Part shown: positions 1-5,202 of the stretch, one piece after another | Position numbering within the stretch: position 1 is the first letter of the stretch | Layout of the letters: each line of letters starts with the position of its first letter | Assembly (NCBI GenBank): GCA_902795785.1 | Contig: CADBMK010000207.1 | Coordinates: 1-10,920, forward strand | Reading direction: 5' to 3' | DNA: 10,920 nt | From: an uncultured Bacteroidia bacterium | Lineage (GTDB): Bacteria; Bacteroidota; Bacteroidia; Bacteroidales; UBA932 | Program-made: the position numbers and the translations under genes | Notes under the pieces: model-generated | The model's database searches: none | What the model was told of the DNA's origin: nothing | The model's input: only the letters and a program-made list of their open reading frames with translations

Positions 1-383
1 GAGAACACAAGAAGTACGGCCGTAGCTACGAGGAACACGCCCATATCCCTGAAATTGTTGAACATTCTTTCAACGACATCCTTGAAAAAGACTCCTACGA
101 CAAACACAGGAATCATCGAAACCAGAATCTTGACGGCGAAGTCCATCTCATCGTTGTACTTGAACTCGCGAAGGCCCTTGAAAAGCGCCCAGATCTGTTC
201 CCTGAAAACGACGATGGTGGCAAGCACCGTGGCAAGATGAACCGTTACGGTAAAATCAAGGAATCCTTCCGGAGTAACTCCAAGAATCTGTCTGAATATC
301 ATCAAGTGTCCGCTGCTGCTGACAGGCAGAAACTCGGTAAGGCCCTGAACCAGGCCAAGAATAAGAGCGTCCAACCAACTCAT
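1..383 (-). CDS. uppP: Undecaprenyl-diphosphatase UppP/BacA, 3' part cut by window edge
   Basis: This integral membrane enzyme dephosphorylates undecaprenyl diphosphate to undecaprenyl phosphate, recycling the lipid carrier for peptidoglycan and other surface glycans. The 127 visible residues begin MSWLDALILGLVQG and contain the BacA signature: the (E/Q)xxxE pair as Q13 and E17, followed by PVSSSGH with S23 and H26 at the spacing of the E. coli Glu/Ser/His residues. A second conserved stretch, MIPVFVVGVFFKD (residues 90-102), also fits the family. The second active-site motif with the essential arginine lies beyond the left edge, so about half the protein is missing. The start ATG (383-381) shares its A with the TAA of the upstream DUF3098 gene, and a GGAGG sits 7 bases before it, which supports both the start and translational coupling. 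It is the third gene of the ftsX operon. Confidence 0.95.
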   Translation of the reverse strand, partial: MSWLDALILGLVQGLTEFLPVSSSGHLMIFRQILGVTPEGFLDFTVTVHLATVLATIVVFREQIWALFKGLREFKYNDEMDFAVKILVSMIPVFVVGVFFKDVVERMFNNFRDMGVFLVATAVLLVF

Positions 384-616
384 TACTTATCCTCCTTATT
401 TTTTGAAGTCTTCATTATTGCAACAATCTCTATGGCTATTCCCGCAAGAATAACCACAGGCGCCAGAACGATTCTTCTGAAATCGAACATGGCATAATTG
501 AAGACATTGGGATCATCGCTTCCGCCGCCGGTCATAAGCACATAGCCCAGGACCATGACAAGCAGACCTATTATAAACAGTTTCAACCCCTTGGGGGTCA
601 TTGCCATCTTTTCCAT
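383..616 (-). CDS. DUF3098 small membrane protein
   Basis: A 77-residue protein of unknown function, family DUF3098, which is known from Bacteroidota. It has two predicted membrane segments (about residues 12-29 and 51-68) joined by a polar loop with the family-typical pattern LMTGGGSDDP...VFN...FDFRRIVLAP, and a short charged Lys/Glu/Asp tail. The reading frame is open for 30 more codons upstream, but those overlap the end of ftsX and encode an unlikely Cys/Arg-rich sequence. The ATG at 616, 2 bases after the ftsX stop, is therefore the better start. Its stop codon overlaps the uppP start. The position between a division-linked transporter subunit and the lipid-carrier phosphatase suggests an envelope role, but that is inference only; no catalytic residues are recognisable. 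Confidence 0.88.
   Translation of the reverse strand: MEKMAMTPKGLKLFIIGLLVMVLGYVLMTGGGSDDPNVFNYAMFDFRRIVLAPVVILAGIAIEIVAIMKTSKNKEDK
391..395 (-). promoter_or_regulatory. Shine-Dalgarno-like GGAGG before uppP
   Basis: GGAGG lies 7 bases upstream of the uppP ATG, inside the last codons of the DUF3098 gene. Together with the TAATG stop/start overlap this fixes the uppP start. Such motifs are rare in Bacteroidota, so it stands out. Confidence 0.6.
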
Positions 617-618
617 AA

Positions 619-1509
619 TTAATAATACAATTCGTCCTTGTCGAGGGAGACGAGTCTTCCGACAACAAAATATGTGCTGAGCACGCAGATAACCACACCT
701 GCACAAACCATTATGCCGGCGCAGACTGAAAGCATCCTGATGCTCAATATAGAAAATAACTGTGGAATCTCCCTGTAGGCCAGGTAAAGAAGGCTGCCCA
801 GATAAGCCACGGACAGAGATGCCGCCACAACGCCCTGGACCAAAGCCTGGGCCAGGAACGGCGCCCTGATGAATGACTTCGTGGCTCCCACAAGCCTCAT
901 AGTCCTGATGGTAAACCTCCTGGCCGACACGCTCAGACGTACCGTATTATTGATCAGCACGAACGAGATAAAAAGCAGGAGTATGATGAAAACGCCCAGG
1001 AAAAGGGTTATCTTCTCGATATTCTGGTTGAGGGCGGTGACCAGGGACCGCTGATACACGACCTCGTCCACAAGAGGCGAGGCGCTAAGGCGCTTTGTCA
1101 CCAGATCAAGGCTGTCCGCCACCACATAATCGGCCTTGAGGGTTATAACGACCGATGCAGGAACAGGCGATGATTCAAACACGCTGAGGAAATCCGCCCC
1201 GAGCATTTCTGACATCTCGGCGATTCCCTGTTCCTTGGAAACGAACTCGGAGCTGTTTATGAAGAAGAGGGAATCAATCTGGGATTTATACTCCAGAGCC
1301 TGCTGCTCTTCAACCTCAGGCTTCATAAGGACTGAAACCTGCATATTCTCCTTGAAATAATTGGAAACGCTCCTTGCGTTAAGAAGAAGGATGGTTGCTA
1401 TGCCCACAAGAAGAAGGACGAGGCTGATACTGATGACGGTGGAAAGGTACGCGTTAGCGAGCCTTCTTCGCTCCATCCTTTTCTCTATTTTGCTCTGTCC
1501 TTTGGCCAT
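619..1509 (-). CDS. ftsX: Cell division protein FtsX
   Basis: FtsX is the membrane subunit of the FtsEX complex, which transmits cytoplasmic ATP hydrolysis by FtsE to periplasmic peptidoglycan hydrolases during division. The 296-residue protein has the family layout: a basic N-terminus, TM1 (about 21-44), a periplasmic domain (about 45-165), then TM2 (168-188), TM3 (217-244) and TM4 (262-284). The motif FTIRTMRLVGAT...IRAPFLAQALVQG between TM2 and TM3 is characteristic. The frame opens four codons earlier at a GTG (1521), but the ATG at 1509 gives the usual MxKGQxK-type start and leaves room for a leader. ftsE is not adjacent. The gene is first in an operon with DUF3098 and uppP and is read from a predicted promoter at 1534-1562. 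Confidence 0.94.
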   Translation of the reverse strand: MAKGQSKIEKRMERRRLANAYLSTVISISLVLLLVGIATILLLNARSVSNYFKENMQVSVLMKPEVEEQQALEYKSQIDSLFFINSSEFVSKEQGIAEMSEMLGADFLSVFESSPVPASVVITLKADYVVADSLDLVTKRLSASPLVDEVVYQRSLVTALNQNIEKITLFLGVFIILLLFISFVLINNTVRLSVSARRFTIRTMRLVGATKSFIRAPFLAQALVQGVVAASLSVAYLGSLLYLAYREIPQLFSILSIRMLSVCAGIMVCAGVVICVLSTYFVVGRLVSLDKDELYY

Positions 1510-1533
1510 ATGCACATTCACCCAAACTGCCTA

Positions 1534-1562
1534 CGAAGATAGCAAAACTTCGAATTATCAAA
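1534..1562 (-). promoter_or_regulatory. Predicted promoter of ftsX-DUF3098-uppP
   Basis: On the minus strand a TTTG (1562-1559) is followed after 17 bases by TATCTTCG (1541-1534), one mismatch from the Bacteroidota -7 box TAnnTTTG. Transcription would start near 1527, leaving a leader of about 18 bases before the ftsX ATG. It overlaps the divergent promoter at 1549-1579. This is a pattern match only. Confidence 0.5.
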
Positions 1563-1579
1563 AAAAATTCTTACCTTTG
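1549..1579 (+). promoter_or_regulatory. Predicted promoter of the GT5-like/DUF4270 operon
   Basis: A perfect Bacteroidota -7 box, TACCTTTG (1572-1579), lies 19 bases after TTCG (1549-1552), a one-mismatch form of the -33 TTTG. The predicted start is near 1586, about 33 bases before the ATG at 1619. The -33 element falls between the two elements of the opposing ftsX promoter, so the two polymerases would compete for the same DNA. Confidence 0.55.
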
Positions 1580-1587
1580 AATACGAA

Positions 1588-1600
1588 TGCGTCCGACGCA
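1588..1600 (+). repeat. 13-base dyad TGCGTC-C-GACGCA, possible operator
   Basis: Two perfect 6-base arms flank one central base, just downstream of the predicted transcription start of the GT5-like operon. The spacer is too short for an RNA hairpin, so a protein-binding dyad is the more natural reading. A match of this length could occur a few times by chance in a window of this size. Confidence 0.3.
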
Positions 1601-1618
1601 AAATTTAAAAGAGAAGAC

Positions 1619-2431
1619 ATGGAAAATCCTGTAAAAAGAGTACTGTTCGTCAATTCGGAGATAACGCCTTATCTTCCGGAAACGGAAATCTCTAAAATCG
1701 GTAGATACCTTCCTCAGGGGATACAGGAGAGAAAGAAGGAAATCCGTTCCTTCATGCCTCGGTATGGTTGCATCAACGAAAGGAAGAACCAGTTGCACGA
1801 GGTCATCCGCCTCTCCGGTATGAACATCATCATCGGAGACATAGATCATCCTCTCGTGATCAAGGTTGCTTCAATTTCTGCCGCAAGGATTCAGGTTTAC
1901 TTCATCGATAACGAAGATTACTTCAAGAGGAAGCAGATTGCCTACGATCCTGACGGCGTTTTCTTCGAAGACAATACCGAGAGGGCAATATTCTTCGCAA
2001 GAGGTGTCCTTGAAACCGTTAAGAAACTCCGCTGGACTCCTGACATCATCCACTGTCAGGGCTGGATTTCACATATCCTTCCCGCATATCTTAAGAAAGC
2101 ATACAGGGACGACCCTATCTTTGCAGCCAGCAAAGTGGTCACCTCCATCTACGACGATACGCCAAAGGAGTCTTTCTCAGCCAACTTCCAGGAACTCGCT
2201 GCTTTCGGCAGCCTGACCAAGGACGATCTCCCGTTCCTCGAGAAGCCTGATGGCATAAATCTTGCTCGAACAGCCATTCAGTACTCAGACGGCGTAATCC
2301 TCGGTTCTCCGGACGTTGATCCGGCAGTGCTTGAAAACATTGGAGACATCCCGGTACTGAAATACGATGCTGAATCGATTTCATCCGGCGCATATATAGA
2401 CGAGTACAACAATTTTTACGATCAGTTGTAA
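1619..2431 (+). CDS. GT5-like protein: stand-alone starch/glycogen synthase N-terminal domain
   Basis: This 270-residue protein resembles the N-terminal Rossmann domain of GT5 ADP-glucose glycogen/starch synthases. Supporting features are the opening RVLFVNSEITPYLPE (compare VSSEV.P), the MPRYG motif (residues 46-50), and PDIIHCQGWISHILPAYLKK (141-160), matching the family's PDVIH.HDW...L.P.YLK. Full GT5 enzymes are about 450-500 residues and need a second Rossmann domain for ADP-glucose; that half is absent here. The substrate-binding KTGGL is replaced by ETEISKIG, and the HDW motif reads CQGW. I infer that it is not a competent glycogen synthase. The ATG at 1619 is chosen because the upstream open frame runs antisense through ftsX. 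DUF4270 follows 7 bases after its stop, so the two are probably co-transcribed. In many Bacteroidota such a gene sits next to panC; panC is not here. Confidence 0.75.
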   Translation: MENPVKRVLFVNSEITPYLPETEISKIGRYLPQGIQERKKEIRSFMPRYGCINERKNQLHEVIRLSGMNIIIGDIDHPLVIKVASISAARIQVYFIDNEDYFKRKQIAYDPDGVFFEDNTERAIFFARGVLETVKKLRWTPDIIHCQGWISHILPAYLKKAYRDDPIFAASKVVTSIYDDTPKESFSANFQELAAFGSLTKDDLPFLEKPDGINLARTAIQYSDGVILGSPDVDPAVLENIGDIPVLKYDAESISSGAYIDEYNNFYDQL

Positions 2432-2438
2432 CCCACAA

Positions 2439-4049
2439 ATGAAGAATCTCAGCTTATTGCGCAGATTATTTGGAGGAGCAGCAGCATTTATCTGCTGCTT
2501 TTCTTGCGTAGATGTAAACGATGAACTCGGAAAGAATCTCCTTCCGACCAATCAGCAGTACGATATCTACACGGCAGAATACTACATCGATGACATGGAA
2601 CTCAGGATGGCGGACAGCCTTTCCGGATACTCATCGACAAGGATGACCCTCGGCGCCATCAGGGACGACGACTTCGGTCTTACCACCAGAGGCACGGCCA
2701 TCACACTTGTTCCGCTTTGCGATTCCCTTGACTTCGGACAGAACCCTGTGTTCAAAAGATTCCGCTTCAAGGCCACAAGGGACACCATCTCCATCCCGTC
2801 CGAGAGCGAGAGATACATCATGCAGAACATCAACGTGTACGAACTCAGCGAGCCACTCGACGACGAGCACGACTACTTCTGCGGAACCAAGGTGAAATAC
2901 AACCCAGAACGAATCAGCAAGGGAACTCCCCTCTACACCGGAGGCGATACCCTCAGCTTTGATTTCACGAAGAGCTTCGGCGAGAAATACATGCAGATTC
3001 TCCAGAGCGACCTCGACACTCTTCCTGACTACCTCAAGAAGTTCCCGGGAATCTATATGAACGTCGACAGCCCTATCGGAAAGGGCGGCCGAATCAATAT
3101 GTTCAAGGTAGGCATAGAATATGATTCTTCATACGGATACCTCACCGGCACGTATGCAGAGCTCAAATTCACCAGCACATACGACGGAGAAAGGAAGGAT
3201 ACCTCCTTCTACTTCTATTACAGCCCTACATCCATCATGGCGGCTGACTCTGTCCTGGCAAACGGAGGAACCGTCAACCAGTATGCCTTCAACACCTCGA
3301 CATACTCTTCCGACGACCTGACCGGAAAGATCCAGGGTTCAACCTACCACGTGGAAGGCGCTGCCGGAGTGAAGCCTGTCATTTCTGCGGCCATGCTCAG
3401 GGAAAAGTCACGTGAGGCCATCTCACAGTACTGCAACCCTGACGAGGCTATCATTACAAAGGCTACCGTAATCCTTCCGTTCGTTACACCTGACGACTAC
3501 AAGACTCTGGAGTTCTATCCTCCGAGACTCTGTCCGAACGTCAAGGTCCACACGGATACATCCGTATACTACGCAAACCTTACTGACTACAGCGTCAGCA
3601 CCGAGGACCAGGGAGACATCAACAGGATGCAGGGTTACTACTCTCCTGACATCACCTACCACCTCCAGCAGATCATCAACGACGAGAAGAAGACTTCTTC
3701 AAACTATGACGTCTGGTTCCTGGTAAACTCCAGCGAGGAGACGACCACCACCAACAGCGCCAACTCCGACCTGAGCGACTACTACAAGCAGCTTGCATAT
3801 TCAAGCTACTACAACAGCATGTACGGCGGATACGGATACGGCGGCTATGGCAGTTACGGCAGCAGCTATAGCAACTACTACAGCTATATGCTCGCAGCCC
3901 AGTATGCGTCCAGCTCATCTTCTTACACTTCAACGGAGATGGTTCTGGACAAAGACAAATACTTCAACGGCGTCCTCTACGCTCCGGGCGAGATCACGGA
4001 GAGCAAGCGTCCTAAGATCAAGATTACATTCGCAGTGCCGAAGGAATAA
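2439..4049 (+). CDS. DUF4270 lipoprotein with Tyr/Gly/Ser-rich segment
   Basis: A 536-residue protein of the DUF4270 family, predicted Bacteroidota surface or periplasmic lipoproteins of unknown function. The N-terminus is a lipoprotein signal: KNLSLLRR, a hydrophobic stretch (10-21), and a probable lipidated Cys23 (CFSC-V) in a loose lipobox, followed by DVNDELGKNLLP, which is typical of the family. The remainder is rich in beta-type sequence. Residues 448-496 form a low-complexity tract with 16 tyrosines, 7 glycines and many serines (YGGYGYGGYGSYGSSY). After it the protein closes with a normal domain end (FNGVLYAPGEI...RPKIKITFAVPKE), so the tract is an insertion and not a tail. No catalytic motif is recognised. 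It is cotranscribed with the GT5-like gene and ends 23 bases before a terminator. Confidence 0.85.
   Translation: MKNLSLLRRLFGGAAAFICCFSCVDVNDELGKNLLPTNQQYDIYTAEYYIDDMELRMADSLSGYSSTRMTLGAIRDDDFGLTTRGTAITLVPLCDSLDFGQNPVFKRFRFKATRDTISIPSESERYIMQNINVYELSEPLDDEHDYFCGTKVKYNPERISKGTPLYTGGDTLSFDFTKSFGEKYMQILQSDLDTLPDYLKKFPGIYMNVDSPIGKGGRINMFKVGIEYDSSYGYLTGTYAELKFTSTYDGERKDTSFYFYYSPTSIMAADSVLANGGTVNQYAFNTSTYSSDDLTGKIQGSTYHVEGAAGVKPVISAAMLREKSREAISQYCNPDEAIITKATVILPFVTPDDYKTLEFYPPRLCPNVKVHTDTSVYYANLTDYSVSTEDQGDINRMQGYYSPDITYHLQQIINDEKKTSSNYDVWFLVNSSEETTTTNSANSDLSDYYKQLAYSSYYNSMYGGYGYGGYGSYGSSYSNYYSYMLAAQYASSSSSYTSTEMVLDKDKYFNGVLYAPGEITESKRPKIKITFAVPKE
3780..3926 (+). repeat. Coding low-complexity Tyr/Gly/Ser tract
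   Basis: This is the DNA behind residues 448-496 of the DUF4270 protein, with imperfect repeats of TACGG(C/A) and AGCTA(C/T) units giving Tyr-Gly and Ser-Tyr dipeptides. Such tracts can vary in length by slippage, but the codons are mixed (TAC/TAT, GGC/GGA), so this one is not a simple perfect repeat. Confidence 0.7.
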
Positions 4050-4072
4050 CCTCCGGCACTCCAATATAAACG

Positions 4073-4103
4073 ATAAAAGGCTGACCAAAAGTCAGCCTTT
4101 TAT
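4073..4103. terminator. Bidirectional intrinsic terminator between DUF4270 and acpP
   Basis: A 13-base perfect stem (ATAAAAGGCTGAC at 4073-4085, GTCAGCCTTTTAT at 4091-4103) encloses a 5-base loop CAAAA. In both directions the GC core is followed by TTTTAT, so it can serve the plus-strand DUF4270 transcript and the minus-strand acpP transcript, which converge here. Confidence 0.85.
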
Positions 4104-4125
4104 ATTTCGCATATTGTCGAATTGA

Positions 4126-4374
4126 TTACTTTGCAGCGAGCTTCTCAGTAACCTTGTCGATTGCGTCCTGAACAGTAGCGATTGATACAGTCTCCTCATC
4201 AGGAATCTTGATTCCGAATACTCTTTCGAACTCCATAAGAAGCTCTACAGTGTCAAGAGAGTCTGCGCCGAGATCGTTTGTGAAGTTGGCAGACTCTGTA
4301 ACCTCAGACTCTTCAACGCCAAGCTTGTCAACGATGATCGCTTTAACCTGCTTTACGATTTCTTCCTGTGTCAT
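4126..4374 (-). CDS. acpP: Acyl carrier protein AcpP
   Basis: An 82-residue acidic carrier protein that holds growing fatty-acyl chains on 4'-phosphopantetheine during type II fatty acid synthesis. The attachment motif GADSLDTVELLMEFE is intact, with Ser39 as the pantetheinylation site, and the four-helix pattern (KAIIVDKLGVEESEV..., DAIDKVTEKL) is that of the primary housekeeping ACP. The length is normal. No Shine-Dalgarno precedes the ATG, as is usual in this phylum. It has its own predicted promoter at about 4428-4461 and is followed at once by the shared terminator. fabF and rnc, which usually follow acpP in Bacteroidota, are therefore not linked here. Nothing suggests a specialised polyketide or lipid A ACP. 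Confidence 0.96.
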   Translation of the reverse strand: MTQEEIVKQVKAIIVDKLGVEESEVTESANFTNDLGADSLDTVELLMEFERVFGIKIPDEETVSIATVQDAIDKVTEKLAAK

Positions 4375-4427
4375 GATTTAAAGATTTTAGTTATTTAATT
4401 ATAAATACTATTCACGGATTAACCCTG

Positions 4428-4461
4428 CAAAGTAAGCAAAAATATTTCAAAAAAGAAACAA
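4428..4461 (-). promoter_or_regulatory. Predicted acpP promoter
   Basis: On the minus strand TTACTTTG (4435-4428) matches the Bacteroidota -7 box TAnnTTTG at seven of eight positions. A TTG at 4461-4459 lies 23 bases upstream, somewhat longer than the usual spacing, within an A/T-rich region. The start would be near 4421, giving a leader of about 45 bases. The -33 candidate falls just past the pnuC stop codon. Confidence 0.45.
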
Positions 4462-4467
4462 CCATTA

Positions 4468-5202
4468 TTATAATCTATTATCATCCCTGGAAAGGGTCAT
4501 CCAAATACGAAGACCGTTCAGGGCATTAAGTAAATAGAAAGAATACTTGGCTATGTATATAGGAGCATAACCTGAATCCCCCGCGAAGGACCACATCAGG
4601 ATAGATGTGATGTTCACACCAATCCAGAAGAACCACTGTTCCATATAGGCCATTGACATTAGCATCTGGCCCAGAATGTTGAACATCAGAGGCAGGGCAT
4701 CCAGAACGACGGCCAGCCTGAACAAGGACGAGTCCGCACTGCGGTCAAACCTAAGGAGGATGAAATAGGCTATGACCAGGCCTCCCAGGAACAGCAGAAG
4801 GCATTTCCACCTCTGAGAGGGCGTAAGCCTTCTTGCAGTCACGCGCCCGTCACCCGTAAGACGCTTTCTCCACTGCCAGAGTCCCACAAACTGCATCGGG
4901 ACAAAATACACAAAATGAAGCATTGCGTTGCCCAGGCCGGACTGGCCCCCATACCAGTTGACAAGGCACATCGCCCCGTAGAGGGTCACATCGACCAGGC
5001 CGAACACGAAGGTCAGAATACGGGCGTTGGCTGAAAGGATGGTACTGAGCACGCCGGCTAACGACCCGATTGCCGATATAATGAGAAGCCAGTTCCTTGG
5101 ATTGGAAGCATCGTACTTGATGTAAGTGATTATCGCAACCGATATCAGGATGCCGGCCAGTATGAATGAACCGAACCAGCTGTTGAATTTCTTGTCTGTC
5201 AT
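4468..5202 (-). CDS. pnuC: PnuC-family vitamin (nicotinamide riboside-type) transporter
   Basis: A 244-residue membrane protein of the PnuC family, which takes up nicotinamide riboside for NAD synthesis by facilitated diffusion coupled to intracellular phosphorylation. About seven or eight hydrophobic segments are visible, and family motifs are present: VPMQFVGLWQWRKR (101-114), EQWFFWIGVNITSILMW (188-204) and YSFYLLNALNGLRIW (220-234). The N-terminus is rich in charged residues. Relatives of PnuC can carry thiamine or riboflavin, and no thiamine, riboflavin or NAD riboswitch is visible since the gene starts inside the uvrC stop (TAATG overlap). Substrate is therefore assigned by family only. 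Translation is probably coupled to uvrC. No hairpin lies between its stop and acpP, so some read-through into acpP is possible. Confidence 0.85.
   Translation of the reverse strand: MTDKKFNSWFGSFILAGILISVAIITYIKYDASNPRNWLLIISAIGSLAGVLSTILSANARILTFVFGLVDVTLYGAMCLVNWYGGQSGLGNAMLHFVYFVPMQFVGLWQWRKRLTGDGRVTARRLTPSQRWKCLLLFLGGLVIAYFILLRFDRSADSSLFRLAVVLDALPLMFNILGQMLMSMAYMEQWFFWIGVNITSILMWSFAGDSGYAPIYIAKYSFYLLNALNGLRIWMTLSRDDNRL

Noticed and set aside
617..706. 30-codon N-terminal extension of the DUF3098 gene
   Set aside because: It overlaps the ftsX 3' end in another frame and encodes a Cys/Arg-rich stretch with no relation to the family; the ATG at 616 is the natural start.
1361..1618. In-frame upstream extension of the GT5-like gene (86 codons)
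   Set aside because: It runs antisense through the start of ftsX and across both predicted promoters, and its sequence is Arg-rich and unlike the family. The ATG at 1619 gives the proper GT5-type N-terminus.
3676..3933. 85-codon Cys/Ser/Arg-rich frame antisense to the DUF4270 Tyr/Gly tract
   Set aside because: Its odd composition is simply the reverse reading of the Tyr/Gly/Ser codons; there is no independent sign of coding.
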